Below, piece by piece: positions 22,935-35,625 of a stretch of DNA of 64,000 nucleotides; within the stretch, counting starts at the first letter, position 1, and the number at the start of each line of letters is the position of its first letter. The notes beneath the pieces were generated by a model. That model did not search any database, had not been told where the DNA came from, and saw nothing but the letters and a program-made list of their open reading frames with translations. The stretch is taken from assembly GCF_036785885.1 (NCBI RefSeq), contig NC_092317.1, positions 9,364,501 to 9,428,500 on the forward strand. Reading direction: 5' to 3'. A program made the translations under genes and the position numbers. The DNA comes from Coffea arabica (lineage: Eukaryota > Streptophyta > Magnoliopsida > Gentianales > Rubiaceae).

Positions 22935-24884
22935 TTACATGACTTGACGTTTCTCATACTTTATTTGAAATAACATAGCTCTAATATCTATGCTATTAGG
23001 CCTCTCTTTGGGATTTTCCAATGTGCAAAAGCAAGCAATCTTGAGGACTAAAAGCATTTGCTCCTCGTATCCATTGCCCAAGAGCTTAGGATCGATTGCC
23101 CTCTTTGGATCCTCTGAGGTCATGACATTCCTCATCCAATGCACTAGATTCATTTCATCTGTCTCCTGGAAAAATTCATCTGATGGGAGTTTTCCCATCA
23201 CCAAAGAAGCCAGCAGGACACCAAAGCTGTAGATGTCACACTTGTCTGTGAACTTGAGTGTTTGATGATACTCTGGTGCAATATATCCCAAGGTTCCCAC
23301 CACATTTGAAGATGTAACATGCGTGTAAGCTTCTGGCATTGCTTTTGCCAGCCCGAAATCAGCAATTCGAGCTTCCATGTCATCATCAAGAAGAACGTTT
23401 GCAGGCTTGAGATCCCTATGAATTATACGTGGAGTATGATTCACATGGAGATATTCAAGCCCGGCTGCAATCCCTAAAGCAATTCTGTGCCTGGACAACC
23501 AATCTAGTTCATTCTCCCCAGCTGCAACTTTTTGCAGCATATCTTGTAAGCTACCATTTTTCATGAATTCATACACAAGGTAATGGCAGTCAGGCCGCGG
23601 CATATGGGCTAAAAGAGGAAGTAGATTCCTGTGCCTGATTTGACCCACAGTCTGAATTTCTGATTTGATCTGGCGCATTTTCTTATGCAAGGCCTTGCTC
23701 TCCTCTTCGGCGAGCTCCGCAGCATCTCTGGGGGGTTGAATTATCTTCTTAATGGCAATCACCTTACCATTGCTTCCAGGTAACTCAGCTTTGTATACTT
23801 CTCCACATCCTCCTCTACCAATGACTTCAAGTCTTGCAATTCCTTCTTCGTTTTGCAAGAAAGCCAAGTCCTCAGCTCTCTTAATGATTGGACTGAAAAT
23901 TGCCAGACTTGTGTCCTTATCCCCTCCTTGAATCCAGAACTTCAACATCTTAAAAACCACAGATGCCACGAACCCTGATATACTTCCTGCAACAGTTCCA
24001 GCAAAAAACCCAACAATCCAAGCTCCAATCTTCTTTTTAGCCTTCTTATGATGTTTGTGGACCCCCGCGGTTGTGGATGGTGATGGAGCTTGAGTTAAGT
24101 TTTGATTTGAGCCCACCCCTGGTGCTATTGCGGGTGCTACTGCTGAGGTCTTGTTACTCCTTGATGAATTTTCAGCAAAAATATATCGTCTTGGGACAAT
24201 ATTAACTTCTGTGGACTCTGATAAGGAATCATCTCCATTTTGATTCGGAACGGGGATAGGACCTTCCAGTAAATTGTTTCCGGAAATATTCAAGAACCGA
24301 AGATTCCGAAAAGATCTCAAAGACGGAGGGATTTTCCCAGCAAACAAATTATCTGCCAGAGAAAGCTTTTCCAAGTTAGGAAAATGTTTCAAGAATCTCA
24401 AGTTTCCTGAAAGCTGATTAGAAGAGAGATCAAGAACCCGAAGCTGAATCAAGGACGATAACTCCGTTGGAACTTTGCCCGAAAGTCGATTGTTTCGCAA
24501 GTCTAGAACTTGAAGCTTTCGACAGTTGACAATCTGAGGTGGGATTTGATCAAGAAGTTTGTTGTTCGGCAGTGACAGCTCTTTGAGCTCAGAAAGTCTA
24601 CCAATTGCAGGAGACAAAACTCCCCTCAACTGCTCAGACTTAAAAACAATTCGTGTGACTTTAAGCACAACTGAACTGTTTGAGATTCGCCGTTCGCAGG
24701 ATATCCCAGCAGAGTTGCAGGGACACTCTAGGCCACGGCGTTGACCATGAATGCCCAAGTCTTTTTGAATGATCGAGATTGCTTCATAGTCTGATTTGTC
24801 AAGACTCAGCTTTGATTGAACAAGAAGGATTAGAGTGAAGAAGGTGAGAAAAATGATGTGGGATTTGGCGAGGCGGAAGGCCAT
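22935..24884 (-). CDS. SOBIR1: SOBIR1/EVERSHED, LRR receptor-like kinase
   Basis: SOBIR1 is the plasma-membrane co-receptor kinase that constitutively partners LRR receptor-like proteins in pathogen sensing and, in Arabidopsis, affects cell death and organ abscission. One uninterrupted frame gives 649 residues (Arabidopsis about 641). Order: hydrophobic signal peptide 1-24; LRR N-cap with CPCNSAGISC at 54-63; about five LRRs from 93 to 205 (for example LQVLDLRNNRLSGKVP); a Ser/Pro-rich juxtamembrane stretch; transmembrane helix 286-311 with the GxxxG series G292-G296-G300-G304; kinase from 352. Kinase motifs are intact: glycine loop GRGGCGEV 356-363, AIKK with K379, HRDLKPAN with D491, DFG 509-511, and the activation-segment end GTLGYIAPE. 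No intron, as is usual for this gene. The start is the first Met before the signal peptide. Confidence 0.97.
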   Translation of the reverse strand: MAFRLAKSHIIFLTFFTLILLVQSKLSLDKSDYEAISIIQKDLGIHGQRRGLECPCNSAGISCERRISNSSVVLKVTRIVFKSEQLRGVLSPAIGRLSELKELSLPNNKLLDQIPPQIVNCRKLQVLDLRNNRLSGKVPTELSSLIQLRVLDLSSNQLSGNLRFLKHFPNLEKLSLADNLFAGKIPPSLRSFRNLRFLNISGNNLLEGPIPVPNQNGDDSLSESTEVNIVPRRYIFAENSSRSNKTSAVAPAIAPGVGSNQNLTQAPSPSTTAGVHKHHKKAKKKIGAWIVGFFAGTVAGSISGFVASVVFKMLKFWIQGGDKDTSLAIFSPIIKRAEDLAFLQNEEGIARLEVIGRGGCGEVYKAELPGSNGKVIAIKKIIQPPRDAAELAEEESKALHKKMRQIKSEIQTVGQIRHRNLLPLLAHMPRPDCHYLVYEFMKNGSLQDMLQKVAAGENELDWLSRHRIALGIAAGLEYLHVNHTPRIIHRDLKPANVLLDDDMEARIADFGLAKAMPEAYTHVTSSNVVGTLGYIAPEYHQTLKFTDKCDIYSFGVLLASLVMGKLPSDEFFQETDEMNLVHWMRNVMTSEDPKRAIDPKLLGNGYEEQMLLVLKIACFCTLENPKERPNSIDIRAMLFQIKYEKRQVM

Positions 24885-27800
24885 TGGTTCTCAGCCTTGG
24901 AGGGAGGAGGAGGGCCAAAGAGAGGTGGCTAAGCGGAGGAAGAAAAATCAAAAATGGTGATCTGAGCTTGGATTGGTGCTGGCTAGGAGGGAATGGGAAT
25001 GGTAGTTTGCAATTTTTATGATTATCATAATATAATATAGTTGAAGGCGGAGTAGACTTGGACTAAGGACTTTGGAAATGTTGGGTCATTTGGGCCCATA
25101 TAGTGGAACCTTAGGTCCAATTCAAATAATTTAGGATGGTTTTTCTCATAGCGTTGACATCTGAATTCCCCCTTTTAGCCTCCTTTTTATTATTTAATTC
25201 CCTTTTCCAACCTCGTGTTACCGACCAATCATGTCAGCTAGCCTAAGAAGTGTTGGGATTCTCCATGATTGGTAGACTAATTGTAAAATACAGCAGATGG
25301 CCATACTGTTGGGATGCATTGCATTAAAAGTAGTAAATTTGTTGTGTTTATGCACGTTGTTGTATTACTGCCTGTATTCATTACTGTAATGTCTACGTCT
25401 ATGTATGTAATCGCCTACGTTACAGGCAGCCGCGGAGCGAGAAAAAATTTTCAATTGAGAGTGTGTTTAGATTGTAAATTATTTGAGATAACTTTGTAAA
25501 AAAGTACCGTAGCACTTTTTTGATATGATGTATATGAGATAAAAAGATGATTGAAAAATGTGTTTATGATACAAGTAAATCAGTGCGTGTAAATAAATTG
25601 AAATAATTGACAATCCGAACACAAAATTTTTTACCGACTCTTTTTTTAGTTTTTTAAGTAAAAAAATATTCACCAACGAGTTGAAATAAAAAACCTTTTT
25701 TTAACTCACTTCAAATGGAATTTTATGACCCACATATCCTTTTAGAATATTAGTTCATTAATCAACTTAGAAGACCATGTAATCCTTTCACTTCCTTTAT
25801 AAGAAAACTTTGGAGACACACTTGAAATTATATCAAAATTCTATGAATATTATAGGAATTTACGGAGGCAGTGGAGGCCCATGCCCCCGTGTCCCACCTT
25901 AAATCCACCACTGTTACACGGTACAATTCTATTTGTTAACGCCCGGAGAGATGCAAGTCTAATCACAATTAGAAAGCCTAATAGCATTTTACATTGGTTA
26001 AAATTTGAGAAATTAACCAATGGACTACCTTGTACTTCTACACCCTTTTGTGCCTATCAAGTTTTCAAGCGATGGGACACCGTGCGTGTCATGCTGGACA
26101 GGTTAAATCATGGGTTTAATTACAAATTTCGATTAATTGATTTTAACTGGCTTATAAAGTTCCACATATATATAAACTTATCCAATGATAAACTCTTTAA
26201 AATTTATAGAATAATTCTACGTCTAGCTTTATATTCATCGGTCACCATGAAAGCAACATCTCATTGAATAGAAAACTGCACCTCCCTCTAATGACTTGGA
26301 AAAATCTTATGTCAAGATTAACGTTGGGTTCGGGGCACAAGAATGGCTCGTGTTGATTGGCTTGCCCCTTCAAGACCGGAGTCTCAAGTCTTTGAAGCTT
26401 TGCTATCCAAGAATCAAAGGCAGGAATTATTCATGACATCATTTGTTGAAGCTCTATCATTAGAGGATAATTTTTTTTTTACATTGTCTTAAAAATGTAT
26501 TGTTTTCCCTCTTTATCATTTACTCTTTGAAAATCTGTAATAAATAATAAGTCAGAGCCTATGGCTGGTTCTCCACCATTTCTAGGTGATTTAATAAGAC
26601 AAAAAGTTCCAAACCGAGACAGGGTATTATTATTATTGGGGTAGAGCTGTTTTGACCATCCAAAAATGAATGAGTTGTAGGAATTATGTTGCATCGCAGT
26701 TAAGGGCTAGTGAGACCTCTTTCTATGACTCTTCCCTCCTTAAAAGTTGGGGCAGCCCTCCAACTAGGGTGTGGTTTGGCACCACTACTGCTCAATGAGT
26801 TTTTCATTTCTTGAGTGAATGCCTTGCAAGTAATTCTTATAGCCATCAAGATTAAAAGCTTTTTATATATATTGAGTTATCTATTTACTTAGAGTCTCAA
26901 AAACTAGCCAAACTTGTTTATATTTCCGAGCAACTATCAAATAGATAGTCTCTTCCTGAACCAATTAGCCTTTTTCTTATTCAAAAATTATTAAAGAAAT
27001 ATATAAGTGCTCAATATATATATACATCCTTCCAAATTTGCATAGGTCACAATATCAATGTGTCTATCAACAAGGGCATGTTTAGGCTTCACAACTCTTT
27101 TAACTTGCCATTTCAACTCTTTCACCCTGATGAGGGAACACTCATCATGAAATTTGGTACTAGGCTTCCTAACAAAAAAGAAAAGTGAGGGGCAAAAGAA
27201 AGGAGAGTTGTTGGGAATTGAATTCCTTTCTTTAATCAATGTAATGACTTTGGACCTTTGGTGGCAAGCTTTGGCTACTTTCTTCAAAATCTTAAGGAGT
27301 ATAAAAGGCAAACACTCATGCTAATTGTAAGCATGGCACTAATCAGAATAGGCTGTTCTTGTTTAGTTTTTGTTCCTTTCTTCATCAGTGTTTATTTTAC
27401 CATTATTTGAGAACATCTTGAAACTTCTAAGGTTCAATTTTCAGTTAAACAGCACAACTCCTGCATTTTCAAGCACTGTTTTGTTGGTGGAAAGAAGCTA
27501 TTATTGACATTTAGTTTGGGTTGGACGATACACTTCATGTTACATAAATATTTCTTAGCAAAAAGAATTTATAATTGCACTTTTCATGTAGAATTCGATT
27601 TTCATTTTTTTTTTTTGGTTTCTTTTGCCGTTGCAATCTTTTGAATACATAGTTATCAATGCATTGATCTTCAAGGGATTCCCTTTATTTTATTGAAACA
27701 AACAAGCCTGCAGAAAGATTCAAAGAAACATATCTTTGAATAGCTCAAGTTTCTGCTTGCAAAATTGTTCCACACCTTATCATCATAAAGCTTGAAGGAA

Positions 27801-29037
27801 AGCTATCAAAAGTCGGGGTTAACAAGAAGTTGCAGACGGAGTCAGCCATCATCCAATGGTGCAGCATTGATTCAATGACCTGATACAAACATTTTGCTAC
27901 CTGTTTTCTATATGCCTAGCAAAGACGGAGGAGCTACATGCCTGCATCAGCAATGCAGCATTCTGTAATTCTCACGAGCCAGCACTTGCAGATTGAGGGT
28001 ATGGATCCTAATAGCTTTATACTTATTTGTATCATCTTAATATCTTACAACTGATGAACATAGTGGATATCAAAAGTTTTAGACTTGATCTGCTGTACCA
28101 ATACAGTTTTAACTAGGACTATGGCTACAGCTCCTACTCTTGTAGATTGGAAAGACGATTAATCACCAACTGCAGAATCAACGACTTTGTCCTAGATATT
28201 GAAAATGATGGCAAATAACATTATATTCTCTTTTCGGTGTTTTTTCTTCATAAAGGGACGGCTAGACCAATAATATATGGCATATGACCACTGATTTCAG
28301 CCAAGTCTTGAGTCACAACTCAACTTACTCAGTCCAGAAATAAATAAATGATCATTTTGTCTTTATACAACAAGAAGAAGGTTGGCAAAATCCATGAAAA
28401 TTCTTTAACATGAATGGAAAACTCATACATGAACTTTTCTTCTTGATAGAAAGCTTGCAGAAATTTATTGGCGACTGATTACTGCTACGTGCTATCTTGT
28501 TTGGTTGCTTGCTTCATTTTTGGTAGTGCTAGCAAATTATCTTTCCTCATTATTCCATTTATTAGTGAAAAGTCTGTTTTACTGTGCAGAAATAAAACAA
28601 TGATGCCATTTGACTATAACATGATGGAAGATTACTTTCCATTTGCTCTTCTCATTCGCAAGCCTAAAATTCAAGGTCCTCCTGTACTCTGGATATAGCT
28701 TCAGGCTGAGTTGCAGCTTTAGAAAGGCTTACAGGATCCCATTAAGGGAAATTACGCCATCAAAGTGTAAGATGTTAAATCATGCCGAACTCCATGATAA
28801 TGTTTAAGCGATTTATAGCACATTACCAAAGCCAATAATGAGATATAGTTTTAGTCTAGAGCAACTACAAGCCCAGGTGCTCTAGACAGTACATAAAAGC
28901 ACTCAAACCGTTACCTTACAATAACCTGATGGGAATATCATATCAGATCTATATTGCAAACCAGAATTACCATATTATAATATGGATTAATTCTTATGAC
29001 ACAAACTAGATAATTCAGGTATGAGGCATGATGTCTC
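24885..29037. other. Intergenic between SOBIR1 and SEO (upstream of one, downstream of the other)
   Basis: 24885-25120 is the SOBIR1 promoter side. A MITE lies at 25460-25626. Isolated frames (for example 25881-26267 and 28468-28698) have no recognisable domains. 28760-29037 should hold the SEO 3' untranslated region. No further gene is supported. Confidence 0.5.
25460..25626. mobile_element. MITE, ~165 bp
   Basis: The left end TGTGTTTAGATTGTAAATTA is an inverted match to the right end, which read inward gives TGTGTTCGGATTGTCAATTA (about 17 of 20). The core holds GTACCGTAGCACTTTTTTGA and ATGATGTATATGAGATAAAA, a combination I recall from a MITE family common in asterid genomes. Target duplication is unclear. 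Confidence 0.7.
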
Positions 29038-31993
29038 TCAGTCAGTGCAGCAACGATACATGAAGTACTTCTCCATTTGACGGCCACATTCTGAACAGAC
29101 CACCAGCTCTGGGATGCCGCCAGCAGTCCCTGGAAGGATAAGGCGATTGCAGTGGTGTGGCGTGTGAAGGCGCTTCAAGTAGTCATTGAGTGCTGGGACA
29201 AAACCTTTTTCTTTTGCATCATCTTCCCAATTTGTGAATTCTGCAAGGCTTTGGGACATTGTTTCACTCTTAGCTCTGGCCATCTCAGCTGAGCCCCTAC
29301 TAATTAGAGCCCATCCTTCATCACTTCCATCAAAGCTGAGGATAGTCATTACCTCCTGCATTATTTTATCATCTTGAGCAGTCTTTCGGTTTTGCATCTT
29401 TGAATATAACATGCTTTCCACTCTGGTCCAAAAGTACCAAACATACGTTGGATCACTCCAACAGTGACCGAGATTTTCCTCTGTTATTTGAGAATTGATC
29501 TTTCGAACACGTTCCTTGGTGTTATTCTTTCCCACATAAACCATTTCCAAGCTAATGCCTGCTGCCTTAGCAACTTCTCGTGCTGCTGTTGTGAAGCTTC
29601 GGATCCATCCGATGTCCTCCCCTCCATACAAACAGATGAATTTGTCTTGGATAATCTGTAGCAACAGAACAAAAAATTACTTCTCCTCATTAAGCAATCT
29701 GGGCTAAAATTAGGCTAACTTTGTCATTAGTTTCATTTTGCCCTGCATATCAGAACAATTTTGCTTTTTAAATTTCAATATTTCACACATATGGCATACG
29801 TTTTTTAGTTTACTGGATCTATCTAGCAAAAATGTTAAAAGTTACCCATTCGAGTATTGCAGGGTCAATGCCATCCACCAATAACTCAAGCCTCCAAGTT
29901 TCCTCCTTCCACGATTGTTCCTCTTTCGTTAGGGTGAAGGGATAAGCATGATTTCCCCATATCCACACCATGTGCAGTGCATTTGGACAAGCCACTTTAG
30001 CTTGTGGATCCAATACAACCAGCATCATCTTCTTCTCAAAATGCCACACTTCCTTGATGTACCTAGCTACAGCTGGTTCTAGCAAGGAAGGGTGATGCAG
30101 TGTGTACCACGGCATTGCTGACTGCAGCTGCTTAAACTTTTGTTCATATCCTTCATTCCATGTAACTGACCTTTCCACAATTGGTAGCCATACAATCTCA
30201 TATTGGAACTCTGGCCTTGATCGTGCTTCAGTGTAAATATGTGTGAGCACGGGAAGCTCTTCTTGGGAGAGATCTAGATCTGAAATGAGCAGCAATACAG
30301 TCTTTCTTCTCAACACATCAACATTTGCCTGTTTCAATGATTAGAAATAAGATCCAACTGTAAAGAAAAAGAAATGAACTGAAAAGGAGAGGACAACAAA
30401 AATTGATGGATATGTGTCAGAAAGCAATTAATCAGTGAAATACCCTTGTCTTAGAAGTGCCAATTTCAAGAGGTAGTAGGTCATCCTTGTTATAGATCAA
30501 TGCCTTGAGAATCCTCAAGTTTTCCAAATGTGGTACCTCGAAAAGATGCACCAGCATTTGAAAGTATTCAAGATGCCTCTTCTCACCTGCATACGAATCA
30601 TGATCTTTTAGTAAAATTCAGAGAATACTGCTAACTTATTTGGAAAGCGATTAAGTTTTTGGATACTGATTGGTAATACTTTGCCTACTGCATCATCTTC
30701 AACCTTTTTGAAACAAAAGCAATGAAAGCATTTTTAAGAGTAAGATGAGTTAGAAGCTTCCCCTAATTTAATTTTCATGTTAAGTGCTTTTCTGTCAAAG
30801 GATTTTGTTGAAATGTAAAATACTTAGAAACGCTAACCAATGTGTTGAAAGCAATTGGCTAGCTGTGTCTTAAGGTGGCCATGTATGCTGCTCAGCTTGT
30901 GGGCTAAACTTGTGAGTTCCCATGTCTCTGTGGTAGATCCAATGAGCCTGTGCTTGCGCAATGTAAAGTTGTTAATTGACATCCAAGATTAGTTAATCTA
31001 AAGTTATGGCAGTGTATGTTTGTTGAATGACTTACTCATAACCCATGCCTAGTAGGCTTGTTATCAGAGAGGCACAAGCCACCATGCTTCTTATGGTCCA
31101 GTAAACAGAAGCTGGGATATGAGCTAAAGCAACTGCCATTGCAGGTGTGTCATCTGATATATATTGAGCTGGGAGTTCCTTGAATTCAACAATGCACTTA
31201 GTTACATCCAGCATTGCTTTGATAAGGTTACTAATCGCATCAAACCGGGATTTCAGCACATTGGAATGCTCCATGATGTCTGGAAGCTGTTTAAGAACAG
31301 CTATGGACTTGGCGAGTGGATTTGTGGCAAACAGCTTTGCAATGAGCCAGAATTCCCCATAGTTTACAGCAAAGGCTGCCAATGATAGAACTCCCTTTGC
31401 ATCCCAGGTATAGCTCGAAAGCATGTTTAGGATTGCCATTGTCGTTGCATGCATATCTCCACCACCAGAGCATTTGCATTCTAACTGCGAAAACATATCC
31501 ACAAACAATTTTTCACGACTGCTTTTGAGGCACTTTTTGTTAAAATGTGGATACAGAAGCATAGAAATCAACCTCGCAGGAAATTTTTTGAACTATATAA
31601 GCCAATCCATCTAAAATTCCTTCCATGCCAACCAGTGCAGTCCTTTCCTCCAGTTCATCAGCACCTTCATGATGTGTGCCCTAAACATCGCATAACAATA
31701 ACATTAAAGTCTGTACCTATAAACCAACTAAACATGATTAAATTAAGGCATGCCAATAATGCAAAAATTGAAGAATGGAAGCATACATTAACAATGCCAT
31801 CAATGCCAGGGGAGACGTGATGCAGAAGAGCCTCAATAATTTGCAGAATAGGTTTGACTTCAAGCTCACGTCCATCAGGAGCATGAGTTGCGTGAATTTG
31901 TTTCATCATTGCAGCATCATCAGATGCTGTGAACATTCCACGGTCACGCCTGATCATTTGCTTATTCCTAGCAGGCTGAATAGCAGTTGCCAT
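29038..31993 (-). CDS. SEO: Sieve element occlusion (SEO) protein
   Basis: SEO proteins form P-protein filaments (forisomes in legumes) in phloem sieve elements and help seal injured sieve tubes. Seven exons on the minus strand join in phase: 31993-31787, 31680-31573, 31484-31036, 30947-30838, 30586-30444, 30328-29846, 29655-29038, giving 705 residues, typical of the family. The N-terminal part (from about 20 to 290) is the SEO_N type, with [11 protein letters not shown] and the [20 protein letters not shown] block. The middle has a thioredoxin-like stretch beginning [20 protein letters not shown]. The C-terminal part includes [10 protein letters not shown] and ends in the family cysteine pattern CSEC (687-690) and YRCC. 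All introns are GT-AG. A damaged duplicate lies upstream at 34495-35625. Confidence 0.93.
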
Positions 31994-34494
31994 CTTTGTT
32001 TTTTGGTTCTGGGATACTTATGCTACAAGATGGATTTTCTTATTGCTGTGGCATTTTCATCATGCAATCCAAGCTATATATAGTGGATTAGAAGGAGGCA
32101 TAATGGATATAAAGCCTGATTGAATCTAATACCTTACTTGTAGGGAGTGCAAATTTTCAAAGCCAAATTTGCTAGTTGGATAAGAATTTACCTTTGGTGG
32201 CCCCTAGAATGGCTTTCCGGTAGGAAAGCTTGGGATGCATGAGTTAATGATTAAGTGAACCAAAAAGGGGTGTTTTCCAGCAAAGCAATAGATTAATCTT
32301 AAACAGTAATCAGATATATCTATAGGTACAGTGTTAATCAATTCCTTAAAAGAAAATTATTTAGTCTGTTTATTTTGTAATTTATGTTTTCCACTGACAC
32401 TGACGTTTTAAAACTAAAACTTTGGTGCTTATTACTGTCTCATGGTGTTAAAGAAATAATTAAGTGTTCCTAGCTACTTCATAAACATTGACTCAAGAAG
32501 GGTTCCTAGTTTTTCTAATCCAGTCACTGCTCTACCTGAAACAACTTTTTTTTTTATTTGTGTAGTTTTCCAGGCAGCAAAGAGCAAGAAAAATGTTACA
32601 GTAAAAGTCTTTGTAGATACAGTGTGGTGTAACGTACTAGCACTGTAACATTTCCATCTACTGGACCAAGACAAGAAATGGAAATAATGAAAGATAATTG
32701 GTATTATCAAGGTGATGGTTGATTTTTTTTGTCTCTACATAAAATTGTCTAATTCCTTTTAACCTAAATTTAATGGAAAAATGATGATACATATTTCAGT
32801 TAGCATAGGTCCCTGGCTGCAGCAATTTGAAAAGAGCTGCCTCAAGAACCATATTTTTCTTTTTGTGTTAATCTTTTTCAGGTTTCTGTCTTTTGTACTA
32901 CTAAGCACTTTGATTTAACTAACCATCTGAAAACTTTGTTAATTGTCCATCCATGAAACTATTTAAGCAGGTGGAGAGTATGACTCCTTGAGACTCGAAA
33001 TCTTTTGCTTGGATGTTGGAGGAAGAAAACTTCATCAAGCACATCACATTTAGCTAGTTTTGTCAAGTTTTGCTTAAACTTATAGAAGAGTTGAGCCAAT
33101 CTAATTAGTATTGACACCAATTACTGCTTATTTTACACATCTAGTTACTCAGATTTGGATAGATGCATCAAACCAGTGGAATAGCGATCACCTCATACGT
33201 CAGATTTGTCTGATGTTTCAAACTAGGAATCTGATGAACATGCTAAAGTATTTCCAGAAGAAGATATGAATCAAATCAAAAGGGTCAGACAAATTCTAAA
33301 GCAGGAACATAAACAAAGATGAAGAAATTTAAATAATGATCAACAGGAAGAATCCGAGGTAAAAAGTGCAGCAAACGCAAGATCTTTCCTTGTCATTGCT
33401 TCATAATAACTTAATTACTGATGACTAAACTTTCTGAGGCTGCAATTGCTCACCTAAGCAATCATACATCAGCAGTCTTAAGTCTTTGGAAACTCTTGTG
33501 TTTAGTAATCAAACACATGAAAACAACTTCACATGACAGAAAAGATTGATCTAATTACCTTACTTAGTTCTTTATCGCTTTAGTAATCAAAAGCAAAAGC
33601 AATCAATGTTCTACTTGAATGTTCATCTAACTTTCACTATTCCATCCGGATGGGACCCCACCATACGGTGATACCCCTCCCCACCACCATAGGCTGGCTA
33701 GGTTGCAACTGTCTTAGTGGCGTATGTTGGCATGTTTTCATGACAGTCAAGTCATATATGGTTCTAAATGCTGCAGAGTAGTTTATTGAGTAGTATTACA
33801 CAAACTGCAAAAATTGAGACTAGTGTATAGAGAACTGCTGTTGCAGACAAAATGTATGTTGTTTTATATCTTACAGGTTCCTTTTTCATAAAACACTAGC
33901 CAATCTCTTCCAGGAACTTGTATTTTTTAGTGGAATCTTGTATAGATTTTTCTCTTTTTCAAGTAGAACTTAAACTGGTTGAAACCGCTGGCACCCTCTA
34001 AGTTTTCCAAATCATTTTCAGCCCCTATTAAGTTTTGAAGTTCTGGCAAAGAGTCCTCCTCTTGCCGCTTCCAGTTCTTGATAAAATTTCATATATTATT
34101 CCTCCTTCAGCTAACTTTCGCCTTGACAGAAAGTTTTAAATTCAACCTCTGTTAAGATTTTTTTTTTTTTAAATTTGGATAACATAATTGTTATTATAAG
34201 ATATTTTTACTATGCATTCAATGCCACTCATTAAAAATTTAATTGTGTTACAAAAATTTTCTCTAAATAGTAAGATTGCATGTCCATTTGCATTAGAATA
34301 TATTTCTTTACATTTGCTAATCCTTGCTATTCTACAAAAGTGCCAATGGATGTTTGCAATCAACTCTGCGCATGTACTCATGCTTTCTACCTATAGAGTT
34401 ATAGGTACAGATATAGATAAAGATATAGCAGATACTAAAGCATGAGGACGTTCAGTACCTCCTACAAAATTTTGTCATCAAGAAGTTCTTTTGA
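31994..34494. other. SEO promoter side and duplicated upstream DNA
   Basis: Upstream sequence of the SEO gene. Blocks at 32010-32215 and 33340-33650 recur downstream of 35640 and 36480, showing that promoter and distal DNA were duplicated with the gene. 33838-33925 also resembles a stretch in the last intron of the PIMT gene (62630-62715). No gene recognised. Confidence 0.55.
32074..32083 (-). promoter_or_regulatory. TATA box of the SEO gene
   Basis: CTATATATAG on the minus strand lies about 80-90 bp upstream of the SEO start codon, the right place for a plant core promoter with a short leader. The corresponding stretch of the duplicated copy near 35720 has lost this TATA sequence. Confidence 0.65.
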
Positions 34495-35625
34495 ACTTCC
34501 ATCTTTGAGAAAAAATCCTCTCCAATCTGGTCCAAAAGAACCAAACATATTTTAGATTAGTCCAAGAGTAACTGAGAGTTTCCTCGGTGATCAAAGAATT
34601 GATCCTTCGAACACGTTCTTTGCTAATGTTCTTTCCCATTATCTTTTTCGGTTTACACCCATTGTCTCAAGTTTTGGATGGAATCAATCCGTTTGACACA
34701 CTTACTTGTAATTCATCCCTAGTAGGCTCATGCTTCTTATGGTCCAGCATACAGCAATAGGAACATAATCTAAAGCATATTCCATCGCAGGTATGTCTGA
34801 TCTGTACTGAATTGGGAGTCTCCTGAACTCAGCGATGCGCTTAATTATATCCATCGTTGCTCTGGTAAGGTAATTAATCACATCAAACCCGGGATTTCAT
34901 AGCTATGGAATGCTCTAAGATATGTGGCATTTTTCTAAGAACAGCTACAGACTTGGCAAGTGGATTTGTGGCAAACACCTTTCCAATGAGCCAGAATTCG
35001 CCGTACTTTTCAGCAAAGGCTGCCAATGATATCACTAACCTTGCACCCGAGAATGGCTACAAAGCATGTTCAAGATTGCCACTGTTGAAGCGCCGACAGA
35101 GAATTTGTACACCAACTGCCAAAACATAGCCACAAAAAGTTTTTCATAACCAATTCTCAGGCCTCTGTCTTTTAAGATGTGGATGCAGAAAAGTAGAAAC
35201 GAAACACAGAGCGAGCAAACTTTCTGAACCGTATAAGTGAATCCATCCAATGTGCCCTCTGTGCCAGCCAATACTGTAATTTCCTCCGATGCATCAGCAT
35301 CTCCATGAGGCGTCCCCTAGAACATCATATAACGAACAAATTGACGTCAGTATTGCAAAGCCAACTAAAGATGAATAAACTAAGGTATGCACAATGATAC
35401 AAAAATAAAAAGAGACATCACATACTTGTAACACCATCAATGCTAAGGGAGATGTGTTGCAGAATCGCCTCGATAATATGCAGAATAGGTCTGATTTCCA
35501 GCTCGCGGCTCTCAGGATCATGAGTTTTCTCAATTTGTTTCAGAATTGCAGTATCATAAGATGCTGAGAACATTCCATGGTCAAGCCTGATCAATTGCTT
35601 AGTGTTAGCAGGCTGAATAGCAGTT
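34495..35625 (-). pseudogene. SEO pseudogene (decayed tandem duplicate)
   Basis: On the minus strand, exon 1-like sequence (35625 to about 35425), exon 2-like (about 35320-35222) and exon 3-like (about 35115-34716) align with the intact gene. They are followed directly by a piece of exon 7 (about 34650-34500). Exons 4-6 and most of exon 7 are missing. The start codon region is replaced by a T-run at 35625-35641, and exon 3 carries several indels. The tract [11 protein letters not shown] is recognisable but shifted. It lies in the same orientation as the intact gene, so it arose by tandem segmental duplication. Confidence 0.88.

Noticed and set aside
25881-26267. 128-codon plus-strand frame
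   Set aside because: No similarity to a known family; lies in repeat-like AT-rich DNA with a GCCCCCGTGTCCCACC phrase suggestive of an old repeat.
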